From an uncultured Lachnospiraceae bacterium (GTDB taxonomy: Bacteria; Bacillota; Clostridia; Lachnospirales; Lachnospiraceae), in NCBI GenBank assembly GCA_910589195.1, contig CAJUTC010000028.1:1-44087 (forward strand): DNA of 44,087 nucleotides, in the 5' to 3' direction. The notes beneath the pieces are model-generated. The model searched no databases. It was not told the origin of the DNA and saw nothing but the letters and a program-made list of their open reading frames with translations. The stretch's first letter is position 1; every line of letters begins with the position of its first letter. The translations under genes were made by a program, and so were the position numbers. Positions 32,284 through 40,285 of this stretch are shown one piece after another.

Positions 32284-33567
32284 ATGCCTAATTATAAGTT
32301 TGAAACGTTACAACTCCATGTAGGACAAGAAAATCCAGATCCGGCAAGCGATGCCCGCGCGGTTCCTATATATGCGACTACTTCGTATGTATTTAAAAAC
32401 TCTGCTCATGCAGCCGCTCGATTTAATCTTTCCGATGCCGGAAATATTTACGGAAGGCTTACCAACTCTACCCAGGATGTACTGGAACAACGCATAGCCG
32501 CTCTGGAAGGAGGTGTAGCTGCTTTGGCTCTTGCGTCCGGCGCGGCGGCAATTACATATACGCTTGAAGCCCTTGGACAAAATGGCGGCCATTTTGTTGC
32601 TCAAAAGACAATTTATGGCGGAAGCTACAATCTTCTGGCGCATACACTTCCGGCATTTGGTATTACTGCGAGTTTTGTAGATATCCATGATCTTGCCCAG
32701 GTGGAAGCCGCGATTCAGGATAACACCAGGGCAATCTATATTGAAACCCTTGGCAACCCTAACAGCGATATTCCTGATCTTGATGCATTAGCAAAGCTTG
32801 CCCATAAACATGGCTTGCCATTGGTGGTAGATAATACCTTTGGCACGCCGTATCTGGTTCGTCCAATTGAGCATGGCGCGGATATTGTAGTTCATTCCGC
32901 CACCAAGTTTCTTGGCGGCCACGGTACGACTCTGGGCGGCGTCATTATTGATTCCGGCAAATTTGACTGGTCTGTTTCCTGCAAATACCCGGCGATTTCA
33001 GAACCTAATCCAAGTTACCATGGTATTTCGTTTGTAAAAGCGGTTGGAGCCGCAGCATTTGTGACCTATATTCGCGCGATCTTACTCCGTGACACTGGCG
33101 CGACGATTTCCCCTTTTGCCGCGTTCCTGCTTTTGCAAGGAATTGAAACGCTTTCTCTGCGGCTGGAACGGCATGCAAAAAATACAAAAAAGGTAGTAGA
33201 ATTCCTGGAAGGCCATCCACAGGTTGAAAAGGTCAACCATCCGTCCCTTCCAGATCATCCAGATCATGGATTATACCAGCAGTACTTCCCTAATGGCGGC
33301 GGTTCTATTTTTACGTTTGAAATTAAGGGTGGCATAGAAGAAGCACACCGATTTATCGATCACCTTAAAATTTTCTCTTTGCTCGCAAATGTTGCCGATG
33401 TAAAAAGCCTGGTAATTCATCCTGCAACCACTACCCATAGCCAGCTTACAAAGGAAGAATTGGAAAATCAGGGAATTAAGCCTAATACCATTCGGCTTTC
33501 CATCGGTACAGAGCATATTGACGATATCATAAATGACCTGCAAAATGGTTTTGACGCAGTAAAATAA
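32284..33567 (+). CDS. metY: O-acetylhomoserine sulfhydrylase (PLP-dependent, Cys/Met metabolism family)
   Basis: 427 aa, ATG 32284 with AAGGGAG upstream. Family features: FETLQLHVGQENPDP start, IYATTSYVF, YGRLTNSTQDVLEQRIAALE, PLP-site aspartate D183 (LPLVVDNTFGTPYL) and Schiff-base lysine K208 (VVHSATKFLGGHG). The insert SKYP-like SVSCKYPAISEPNPSYHG and ending SLVIHPATTTHSQL then NTIRLSIGTEHIDDII are typical of MetY. It makes homocysteine from O-acetylhomoserine and sulfide, or methionine from methanethiol. The latter is of interest because the neighbouring locus handles methylthio-nucleosides. Transcribed alone from a strong, probably regulated promoter. Confidence 0.93.
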   Translation: MPNYKFETLQLHVGQENPDPASDARAVPIYATTSYVFKNSAHAAARFNLSDAGNIYGRLTNSTQDVLEQRIAALEGGVAALALASGAAAITYTLEALGQNGGHFVAQKTIYGGSYNLLAHTLPAFGITASFVDIHDLAQVEAAIQDNTRAIYIETLGNPNSDIPDLDALAKLAHKHGLPLVVDNTFGTPYLVRPIEHGADIVVHSATKFLGGHGTTLGGVIIDSGKFDWSVSCKYPAISEPNPSYHGISFVKAVGAAAFVTYIRAILLRDTGATISPFAAFLLLQGIETLSLRLERHAKNTKKVVEFLEGHPQVEKVNHPSLPDHPDHGLYQQYFPNGGGSIFTFEIKGGIEEAHRFIDHLKIFSLLANVADVKSLVIHPATTTHSQLTKEELENQGIKPNTIRLSIGTEHIDDIINDLQNGFDAVK

Positions 33568-33572
33568 AGGTT

Positions 33573-33677
33573 ATGTACTGCTCGCTCTGTGAGATATTTT
33601 TGGATAATATAGAAGATTGGTGGGATTGCCAACAAAATCCAAACAACGATATAGATAATGAGGAGAAACAATTATGA
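33573..33677 (+). CDS. Possible 34-aa small protein, Cys/Trp-rich
   Basis: A complete frame begins ATG 33573, only 5 bases after the metY stop (weak AAAGG site), and reads MYCSLCEIFLDNIEDWWDCQ before an Asn/Asp/Glu-rich tail. It stops in a TGA that overlaps the ATG of the next small lipoprotein gene (ATGA), a coupling arrangement. Three Cys and two adjacent Trp are unusual for such a short peptide. It may be a true small gene or chance. Confidence 0.3.
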   Translation: MYCSLCEIFLDNIEDWWDCQQNPNNDIDNEEKQL

Positions 33678-33943
33678 AAAAGAAGTGCGTACTGGTATAC
33701 GATTGCTTTGGTTATGGGAATGCCCGCTTGTTCATCAGGTTCAAATGAAAACACAGTACAAACCATGCCGAACAGAAAAGTGAAAACGTAAAACCAGCAG
33801 AAGCAGAATTGATAATCAAGGAAACAAACACTATCGCAAAAGAATCTCCAAAGTTAGAAATTACTGAAAATGATAAAACAGAACCGGTGACCGATGAAGA
33901 AATCATCGAAAGTGATCCTATTGTGGGGATAGTTGAAAAGTAG
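33674..33943 (+). pseudogene. Small lipoprotein, frameshifted twice
   Basis: ATG 33674 has GAGGAG upstream and starts MKKKCVLV. A shift of frame then gives IALVMGMPACSSGSNENTVQ with a lipobox-like GMPAC. A second shift gives SENVKPAEAELIIKETNTIA and a Thr/Glu/Lys-rich end, VTDEEIIESDPIVGIVEK, closing at 33943. Two single-base changes would restore an about 88-aa secreted lipoprotein. No family recognised. Confidence 0.6.
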
Positions 33944-33958
33944 GCGATACAGCAGAGA

Positions 33959-34036
33959 TTACTTAATGAGGGTCTGCTCGGTGATGAAACGCATCCCTGA
34001 GAGGCTGAGAAAATAGTTTTAGACCCTTTTAAGTAA
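33959..34036 (+). ncRNA. Structured RNA candidate in the metY 3' region
   Basis: TTACTTAA (33959-33966) and GGGTCT (33970-33975) pair with AGACCC (34021-34026) and TTAAGTAA (34029-34036), closing a multibranch structure. Inside, a bulged hairpin includes CTCGG/CC-GAG and GATG/CATC around AAACG, and an AAAA/TTTT hairpin follows. A strong terminator comes 11 bases later. It could be a 3' UTR element or a small RNA. No known family is matched with confidence. Confidence 0.35.
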
Positions 34037-34047
34037 ATACTCGAAAG

Positions 34048-34096
34048 CGCTAAAACGATCAGGAAAACATAATCTGGATCGTTTTAGCGTTTTTTT
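34048..34096 (+). terminator. Strong Rho-independent terminator of the metY transcript
   Basis: Perfect 13-bp arms CGCTAAAACGATC (34048-34060) and GATCGTTTTAGCG (34077-34089) are followed by seven T (34090-34096). Nothing further on the plus strand is transcribed toward the SRAP gene, which is convergent. Confidence 0.9.
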
Positions 34097-34217
34097 AATC
34101 CGCATATCATCCTTTTATAACACCATAACGTATTTCTGCTTTACATCGTCTGACTATATTATAAATCCTTAAATCACTCTTTTAACGAATGGTCGTTCTT
34201 TGGACTTTGCGAAATTG

Positions 34218-34823
34218 TTAAAACAGGCTGAGTTGCTCATACTCGGATGTTCGTTCCAACAAACACGGCGTCTTGTGGAGGATTTCCTTCGCACGCTCAT
34301 CATTTAAAATCCAGGGAACAATCTCATTTTGTTCAAGGATCAGAGGCATACGCTCATGTACGGGCCTCATTGAAGCATTTGCTCTGGTTGTAAGGATCAC
34401 AAAACGTTCCCCATCTTCGTATTGCCTGCAGCACCCTGCCATAAACAAGATGGGAGTATCCTGTCTATAAAATGTATGCTTCTCTTTCTGGCGATTCCAC
34501 TCGTAAAAATAAGTGGCAGGAAGTACGATACGGTTGTGGCGGATACTGTCACGGAACAAAGATTTTTCCATGGCAGATTCACACCTGGCATTAAAAATGA
34601 CCTGCTTTCCATGAAAGCCTCTAAATCCCCATCGCTGCCATCCACAGTACACACTGCTTCCTTTTCCTGCCAGAACTGGAGCCTGCTCTGTGGGATGAAT
34701 ATCGTTTGCCGCGATTTTTTTGACGCTTATCATAGATTGCTGTCTTAGCCTCTCATCCACATGCCGCAGCACCTTTTCAATTTCCCTTGCCGTTTCATCA
34801 TCTACATAATATCGGCCACACAT
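34218..34823 (-). CDS. SRAP domain protein (YedK/HMCES-type abasic-site DNA-protein crosslink protein)
   Basis: 201 aa, slightly short for the family. All active-site residues are visible: C2 directly after the initiator Met (MCGRYY), N78 (FNARCES), E108 (YFYEWN) and H156 (RPVHERMPLIL). C2, exposed by Met removal, forms a thiazolidine link with abasic sites in single-stranded DNA, protecting them during replication. ATG 34823 has AGGAG upstream. It is a single gene between convergent metY and the ABC module. No convincing LexA box lies at its promoter. Confidence 0.93.
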   Translation of the reverse strand: MCGRYYVDDETAREIEKVLRHVDERLRQQSMISVKKIAANDIHPTEQAPVLAGKGSSVYCGWQRWGFRGFHGKQVIFNARCESAMEKSLFRDSIRHNRIVLPATYFYEWNRQKEKHTFYRQDTPILFMAGCCRQYEDGERFVILTTRANASMRPVHERMPLILEQNEIVPWILNDERAKEILHKTPCLLERTSEYEQLSLF

Positions 34824-34926
34824 AATCTTCTCCTGAATGTTCGTTATCTTATTACTTACTTATTTTGCGTTTACGCAGCTAAAATATACAAATCCGGAAA
34901 AAGGTCAGTTCCCGGTCTTTACTGGC

Positions 34927-34957
34927 TACGGTTCTGGCATGTTTGGTCAGAACCGTA
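34927..34957. repeat. Inverted repeat after the first ABC permease gene
   Basis: Perfect 10-bp arms TACGGTTCTG (34927-34936) and CAGAACCGTA (34948-34957) with an 11-base loop, about 100 bases past the permease stop. It has no T-run; possibly a weak terminator or RNA 3'-end stabiliser. Confidence 0.5.
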
Positions 34958-35053
34958 ACTGCTTCTTATCCCACATGGGGTTATAACGTTTCCAACTTAT
35001 TTTAAAATCGCACTTTTAAATGATCTGGCTCTTCAATGCATTTGCGGAAAGGA

Positions 35054-37612
35054 TCACGCCATTTCATCCCGCAGAGCATCGATAATATTCACCTTACGGA
35101 TTTTTTCGGTGGCATATACCATGGTGAGAAATACAATTCCAAATACCCCCAGGATGCTAAGGGCCATGGCAGGCCAGGGAAAACGAAATGCCATATCGTC
35201 CAGTTCTTCCACAGAAACCAGAATTTTATAAATCAGCCATGCCATGACGGTGGCAATGGGTACGCTGTACAGCAGTGTCTGTATCCCGTAAAAAACGCAC
35301 TCAAAATTCATCATGTTACGGAACCCTTGATCAGACATTCCCACGGAACGCAGCATGGCAAGTTCTCGCTGCCTGAGCCGGATATTGGTTGAAATGGTGT
35401 TAAACACATTGGCAATAGCAATCAGCGTGATCATCAAGACAAACACACTCGTAAATAAGTCGATAACAAAATCCAGGTTACGGTACAGGCCAAACGCTGC
35501 CGAAAGATTAATCAAGGTATAATCCGCCGCTGCCTTTTCTTCCAGAATCAAGGCCTGAATTTGTGAAAGGGTCCAGGATGGATCTTCGCTCCAAAACGTT
35601 GCCCCCAGATACACGGGGCCATTTGCCGCTTCCAATGCGTCAAACCGGGATTTTACCGACAAGGGGGCTGTCATGAAAAAATGATAGGCAGACCCATCTT
35701 CCTCATTCTGGATATACCCCATATCCAGCGGATAACGTTCCTGAAATGTGGCGCTGATTTCCTTTGTTTCCTCCCCCGAGGGCGATACCAGGGTAAGGTT
35801 CATCGTACTTCCCGCAAAATATGTGGTATGTTCATTGCTGTTAAGACTGCAAATCAGAACCTTTCCATTCTCGCCGCCATATTCCTCCACAGGCAGGCCA
35901 AGTTCTTCCACAAAATCATAAAAAATCGGATCCTCAATAAACTGTGCCTCCAGGGTTATTTGCTGCGTTGGCCCAGTGCTATCGTCATCCATAACCTCCC
36001 GGTACTCGGCCAAAAAGTCCTCCGGCAAATCATTCATTATGCAGGAATAAAAGGGATCCGCCTGCCAGGTACTCCGTTCCACACCCTCCACCATTTTAAG
36101 CTGCTCATAAAGACGGAGAAACGCATCTTTTGGCATATCCCGCGTGGAAAACAGGATATCGCCATCTGCCCCTTGTGCTAACAGCTTTGTGCTGATTTCT
36201 TTTAATGTGATGCGGAAGGCGCTGCCGGAAACAGCCAGAACCACGCTGAGGGTTAAGGATAGAACCACGCTGCGGTAGCGTTTTCGGTTCCGCTTAAAAT
36301 TTTTAAGGGCGAGGGTTCCCTCCAGACCATACCTCCGCCACGCAGACCGGGAAGTTCTGACCGTCGCTGCATCGATCCGGATCTCCCCTGTCTGACGGAT
36401 ACACTCCATTACAGACCTGGATGCCGCCTTTTTCGCCGGCAGATATGCGGAGATTCCTATGGTGATCTGGCTGATCACGGCGGATAATGCCAATGCCGGA
36501 AGGGATACTGCCAGCTTAAGAGGGGCGCTGTCGCTTATTACCCCGTAAAACGCCTTTTCAACCACGGGCAAAAGAGCCCACACACTTCCGATACCGGTTA
36601 ACAGACCGATCGGGATCCCTATGAGCCCGATACAGAACCCTTCAAACAGGACCGACCCAAGAAGCTGCCTTGCGGTAGCGCCCACAGACATAAGGATGCC
36701 AAATTGGTAGACCCGTTCTCCAAGGGAAATATGGAAAGAATTGTAAATCAAAAATACGGATCCCACCATGATGATGATTGCCAGCACGCCGCCTATGGAA
36801 TACAGAAACATATTAAACACCCGATTCTCAGTAATCCCCATAAAGCGGAGCAAAGCATCATTCAGTTGACAGGGGCTTATCCCTTTTTTGCTTTCCCCAT
36901 AAGCCTTAACTTGGCCAGGATCCTTAAGGGCGATAAGCAGGGTACGGCTATCTGCCTGCGTTTGTCCATCCGTCCTGGTAATCAGGGTATATCCTGCCGA
37001 TGAATGTAACTCAAACCCGGGCCGTTCATAAGTGCCTACTACGGTATAAGTTTTTAAAGCCGTATGAACCAGTTGTTCCCCCTCTTGGAAGGGACTGCAC
37101 TGAGTAAGGATCGTGTCATCCAACAGACGCTGCCCTACCTCCAAAACCAAATCCTCATCTAAAGGCAGCCGGACTCCCGCCTTTAGCGCAATATGGTCAG
37201 GGAGCAGGACTTCGCTGCTAGTTTCAGGCAGCCTGCCAGCGATCATGGAGATGGGCAATTCCCGGAAAGCTTCCTCGCCAAATCCGGCAATAAAAAGATA
37301 GGGCTTGTTTCTGCTGGATTCTGCCGCTCCCTCAAGCACTGCATAACCTACGTTTTCATAGCCGACTGCTTTTTCAATTTCCGGATCGTTGATCCATGAT
37401 TCTGCCTGTTGGGAAGGGATACCGGAAAACTGGATATGCCAGTTGCCTCCCCGGGCAATTTCCGTCTGGATCAGAAACTGAATTAGGGAAACGCCAAAGA
37501 TGGCCACGGATGTAAACATTGTGGTTGATAATATAACGCCAATCACCGTCACCAAGGTTCGTGATCGGTTTTTCAGGATGCTTTGCAGGGCGATTTTATG
37601 AAAAATATTCAT
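35054..37612 (-). CDS. MacB/FtsX-type ABC transporter permease (module 1)
   Basis: 852 aa, two FtsX domains. One membrane helix lies near residues 18-40, then an extracellular domain of about 230 residues and an FtsX helix trio (about 270-400; IGGVLAIIIMVGSVFLIYNS, YQFGILMSVGATARQLLGSV). A second N-terminal-like helix follows near 440, another extracellular domain, and the last FtsX trio (about 725-845; LRQRELAMLRSVGMSDQGF). This double-FtsX layout is typical of Gram-positive exporters of peptides or lipoproteins and of resistance modules. The ATG overlaps the stop of the ATPase gene by 4 bases. A two-component system upstream suggests envelope-stress or antimicrobial-peptide response. Confidence 0.9.
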   Translation of the reverse strand: MNIFHKIALQSILKNRSRTLVTVIGVILSTTMFTSVAIFGVSLIQFLIQTEIARGGNWHIQFSGIPSQQAESWINDPEIEKAVGYENVGYAVLEGAAESSRNKPYLFIAGFGEEAFRELPISMIAGRLPETSSEVLLPDHIALKAGVRLPLDEDLVLEVGQRLLDDTILTQCSPFQEGEQLVHTALKTYTVVGTYERPGFELHSSAGYTLITRTDGQTQADSRTLLIALKDPGQVKAYGESKKGISPCQLNDALLRFMGITENRVFNMFLYSIGGVLAIIIMVGSVFLIYNSFHISLGERVYQFGILMSVGATARQLLGSVLFEGFCIGLIGIPIGLLTGIGSVWALLPVVEKAFYGVISDSAPLKLAVSLPALALSAVISQITIGISAYLPAKKAASRSVMECIRQTGEIRIDAATVRTSRSAWRRYGLEGTLALKNFKRNRKRYRSVVLSLTLSVVLAVSGSAFRITLKEISTKLLAQGADGDILFSTRDMPKDAFLRLYEQLKMVEGVERSTWQADPFYSCIMNDLPEDFLAEYREVMDDDSTGPTQQITLEAQFIEDPIFYDFVEELGLPVEEYGGENGKVLICSLNSNEHTTYFAGSTMNLTLVSPSGEETKEISATFQERYPLDMGYIQNEEDGSAYHFFMTAPLSVKSRFDALEAANGPVYLGATFWSEDPSWTLSQIQALILEEKAAADYTLINLSAAFGLYRNLDFVIDLFTSVFVLMITLIAIANVFNTISTNIRLRQRELAMLRSVGMSDQGFRNMMNFECVFYGIQTLLYSVPIATVMAWLIYKILVSVEELDDMAFRFPWPAMALSILGVFGIVFLTMVYATEKIRKVNIIDALRDEMA

Positions 37613-38364
37613 AGCTCCATCACCTGCCCCTCTGTCCGCTCCATCCGTTTCCCAAAGGGGGTTTTCTTAACGGCAGGCCATGGCTTCCTGATTTTGGCAT
37701 CTTGTATTACCTTTCCGTCGCCAATGGTAATGATCCGATCCGCCTGCAGGGCAATATTCTCATCGTGGGTGACAAGAAGGAGCGTCTGCCTGTACTTTTT
37801 ATTGCTTTCTTTCAAAAGCCGGATAATTTCCTGCCCGTTGCGGCTGTCCAGGGCGCCGGTAGGCTCATCGGCCAGCATTACTGCCGGGGCGTTCATCAGC
37901 GCCCGTCCAATGGCCACACGCTGCTGCTGTCCGCCGGAAAGCTGGTTTGGCAGATGGTTTTTCCGATCCTGCAGCCCTAAAAGCTCCAGCAATTCATCCA
38001 GGCGTTCCTGGTTTACATTTCGACGGTCCATCAGTACAGGCAGCGTAATATTTTCTGTTACATTTAAGGTGGGGATCAAATTGTTGAACTGATAGATCAG
38101 GCCTACCTGGCGGCGGCGGAAGATCGCTAACTGTTCACGGTTCCCTCCATAAACATCCTGCCCATCCAGGTAGATTTTTCCGCTGGTGGGTACATCTACC
38201 CCTGCAATGGCATGGAGCAGAGTGGATTTTCCGGAACCGGAAGCGCCGATGATTGCGGCAAATTCGCCCTTTTCCACGGTAAGGGAAACATGGTCAAGGG
38301 CCGTGACCTGATTTTCACCGCTTCCGTAAAGTTTGCAAAGATGTTCGATCGTTAAAAATTCCAT
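37609..38364 (-). CDS. ABC transporter ATP-binding protein (MacB/BceA type, module 1)
   Basis: 251 aa from ATG 38364, which has AAGGAGG 7-8 bases upstream; an ATG six codons earlier overlaps that site. Walker A GASGSGKSTLLH, Q-loop YQFNNLIPTLNV, signature LSGGQQQRVAIGRAL, Walker B VMLADEPTGALD, switch His in LLVTHDENIA. This is the LolD/MacB/BceA group. The C-terminal about 30 residues (KIRKPWPAVKKTPFGKRMER) extend beyond the usual domain. It energises the 852-aa permease and is transcribed from a promoter with regulator-type boxes just past the kinase gene. Confidence 0.94.
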   Translation of the reverse strand: MEFLTIEHLCKLYGSGENQVTALDHVSLTVEKGEFAAIIGASGSGKSTLLHAIAGVDVPTSGKIYLDGQDVYGGNREQLAIFRRRQVGLIYQFNNLIPTLNVTENITLPVLMDRRNVNQERLDELLELLGLQDRKNHLPNQLSGGQQQRVAIGRALMNAPAVMLADEPTGALDSRNGQEIIRLLKESNKKYRQTLLLVTHDENIALQADRIITIGDGKVIQDAKIRKPWPAVKKTPFGKRMERTEGQVMEL

Positions 38365-38406
38365 GACAGGAACCTCCTTCATTTTATCGTGAGATCAACT
38401 GGTTCC

Positions 38407-38440
38407 TATGATAAAACAATTTGCTTACATCTGCGTGACA
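38407..38440 (-). promoter_or_regulatory. Activator-type promoter of ABC module 1
   Basis: On the minus strand, a TGTCAC box (38435-38440) and a TGTAAG box (38424-38429) are direct repeats 11 bases apart, followed by -10-like TATCATA (38407-38413). There is no consensus -35, as expected for activation by an OmpR-type regulator. The same arrangement and spacings occur at 43366-43399. The upstream box is also half of an inverted repeat GTGACA/TGTCAC (38435-38461). Confidence 0.65.
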
Positions 38441-38457
38441 TAAAAGTGAGCGTTTTG

Positions 38458-39465
38458 TCACTTAAGGAGAAACGGTTCCTTTGGAAAGCGGAAAACAAAC
38501 ACAGCCCCTCCCAGGGGATGGTTTTTTGCGATAATGGTGCCGCCCTGTCCGGTTACAATCTTCTTACATAAAGCCAGGCCAATCCCGTACCCTGCTGTGC
38601 CGGAATGTTTCCCCTGATAAAACCGATCAAATACATGGGACAGATCCTCTGGGGCAATCCCCTTCCCGCTGTCATGAATTATAATTTCTGTAAATAATGG
38701 AGTGTCTTCACAAGCGATTTCAATCGTTCCGCCATCTCCCGCGCTATCCATACAATTTTTCAGTACATTCTGGATCGCTTCCAAAAGCCAGCTCTCATCT
38801 CCGTAAATTTTAACATTGTCAATGAGCCGTTCCTGCAGGCTGATATTGTGCAGATCCATGGAAATCAGCAGTGGTTTCCATGCGGCATGAACCAACTCCT
38901 TCACAGATAAGGATTCTTGTTCAAAAACGATAATCCCCGCATCCAGCCGGGCAAGCTTTAGAAGGGAAGTAATCAGCCAGTCCATCCGCACCAGCAGTTC
39001 ATCCATTTCTCTCAGCAGTTCCCTCTGCTCATATTTATCCTTGCTGTCCTTTAGCAGGGAAAGGATCAAATTGGCAGAAGTAAGGGGAGTACGGAGCTGG
39101 TGGGCAATATCGGCCATAGAATCCGCAAGGCTCTCCTTCTCTTTTCGCAGGGAATCATTCTGCTCTTGGATACGTATGGTCATTTTTGTAATCTCGCTCC
39201 GCAGAATAGACAGCTCCCCTTCCTCTTCTTTCCCGATAAACAGACGGTCAGCATTGTGGAGCACCTGGTCAATCTGTTCCGATATCCGCGCAATCGCCTG
39301 ATAACGTTTTCGGGTAAACAAGAAAAATACCGCCCCATAGATACCAGCGGAAAGAAGGGCCAGCTTTCCCGCTGCAGGATGGACAGCAAATTGGCAAAAG
39401 ACAGTAAAAGCTGTTATCACAAGAAACAAAACCGCAAACCGTTGTATCTCCCTGTTCCGAAACAT
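38458..39465 (-). CDS. Sensor histidine kinase (module 1)
   Basis: 335 aa. Two membrane helices (about 10-28 and 35-52) enclose a very short external loop, the layout of intramembrane-sensing kinases (BceS-like) that rely on a partner ABC transporter for detection. H-box ADIAHQLRTPLTS gives the phospho-His H122, then the N-box near NVLKNCMDSA, G1 DSGKGI, and G2 GYGIGLALCKKIV. ATG 39465 has GGGGGA upstream, 17 bases after the regulator stop. Its gene order with regulator, ATPase and permease matches peptide-antibiotic detoxification modules. Confidence 0.93.
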   Translation of the reverse strand: MFRNREIQRFAVLFLVITAFTVFCQFAVHPAAGKLALLSAGIYGAVFFLFTRKRYQAIARISEQIDQVLHNADRLFIGKEEEGELSILRSEITKMTIRIQEQNDSLRKEKESLADSMADIAHQLRTPLTSANLILSLLKDSKDKYEQRELLREMDELLVRMDWLITSLLKLARLDAGIIVFEQESLSVKELVHAAWKPLLISMDLHNISLQERLIDNVKIYGDESWLLEAIQNVLKNCMDSAGDGGTIEIACEDTPLFTEIIIHDSGKGIAPEDLSHVFDRFYQGKHSGTAGYGIGLALCKKIVTGQGGTIIAKNHPLGGAVFVFRFPKEPFLLK

Positions 39466-39482
39466 AATTCCCCCATTCTGCC

Positions 39483-40175
39483 CTACAATCTGGCAGGTTC
39501 CTGCCCGCTGCCAAGGCGATACCCTACCCCGCGCACCGTCAGAATGATTTGCGGTCTGGCCGGGTCATTCTCGATTTTTTCTCTAAGGCGTTTAATATAT
39601 ACGCTTAATGTGTTATCATTGACAAATTCACCTGTGGCATCCCACAATTCGCTAAGCAGATGCTCTCTTGTAAGAATACGTTTCGGACTTCCAGCAAAAA
39701 TTAGAAGCAGGCGGTACTCCAGGGCGGAAAGGAACACTTCCCTGCCCTCCTTGGCTACAGTACCGCTTCCCATATCAATGGACAAACCGCATATTTGCAA
39801 GACCGCCGGCATCGGGTTTTGCTTGCGCAGCGCAGCTTTAATCCGTGCAATCAGCTCCCTGGGACGGAAAGGCTTAGTTACATAGTCGTCAGCTCCCATA
39901 TTTAAGCCGGTGACCACACTGGCTTCATCTCCTGACGCAGTCAGGAAAATTACGGGAATATCCTGTAGCTGCCGGATCTCGGTGCAGACGGCATAGCCAT
40001 TTCCGTCAGGCAAGGAAATATCCACCAAAGCTAGATCAAACCGGTTATTTGCAAGCAATTCTGCCGATTCCCTTACGGTGGCCCCATGGATCACTGTAAA
40101 ATCCTCCGTTTTAAGAAGCCGTGTTAAGTTTTTCGCAATTTCATGGTCGTCTTCTACTAGAAAAATACGCTTCAT
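39483..40175 (-). CDS. OmpR family response regulator (module 1)
   Basis: 230 aa. Receiver: acidic residues E8/D9/D10 (FLVEDDHEI), phospho-acceptor D52 (LALVDISLPDGNGY), Thr in FLTAS, Lys in VTKPFRPREL. Winged helix from about 130 (LSALEYRLLLIFAGSPKRIL; DNTLSVYIKRLREKIE; ILTVRGVGYRLG). The start ATG at 40175 has a GGGGGA site a little far upstream. It probably activates the downstream ABC genes through the boxes at 38424-38440. It begins about 110 bases after the stop of the module 2 permease, so readthrough from module 2 is possible. Confidence 0.94.
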   Translation of the reverse strand: MKRIFLVEDDHEIAKNLTRLLKTEDFTVIHGATVRESAELLANNRFDLALVDISLPDGNGYAVCTEIRQLQDIPVIFLTASGDEASVVTGLNMGADDYVTKPFRPRELIARIKAALRKQNPMPAVLQICGLSIDMGSGTVAKEGREVFLSALEYRLLLIFAGSPKRILTREHLLSELWDATGEFVNDNTLSVYIKRLREKIENDPARPQIILTVRGVGYRLGSGQEPARL

Positions 40176-40222
40176 TTATTTTATCCATTCCCCCTTCCCT
40201 TAATTTTTTTCAGAATCCAATG

Positions 40223-40255
40223 TCCACAGCCGTCAGGCTGTGGATAAGAGATACG
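40223..40255. repeat. Dispersed 33-bp palindromic repeat, copy 2
   Basis: Hairpin core CCACAGCCGTCAGGCTGTGG followed by ATAAGAGATACG, two mismatches from the copy at 31924-31956. In this copy the stem is perfect (the T restores an A-T pair). It lies between the module 2 permease and the module 1 regulator. Confidence 0.7.
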
Positions 40256-40285
40256 CGGAGCGTCTGGTATAGGCTTTATAAATTG

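Noticed and set aside
33980..34035. Resemblance to a TPP riboswitch (CTGAGA followed by ACCCTTT)
   Set aside because: The conserved second half of the THI box is absent, and no gene lies downstream on that strand before the terminator.
34186..34199. LexA-like box CGAATGGTCGTTCT near the SRAP gene
   Set aside because: It matches the Gram-positive consensus only partly and lies beyond the 3' end of the SRAP gene, not at its promoter.
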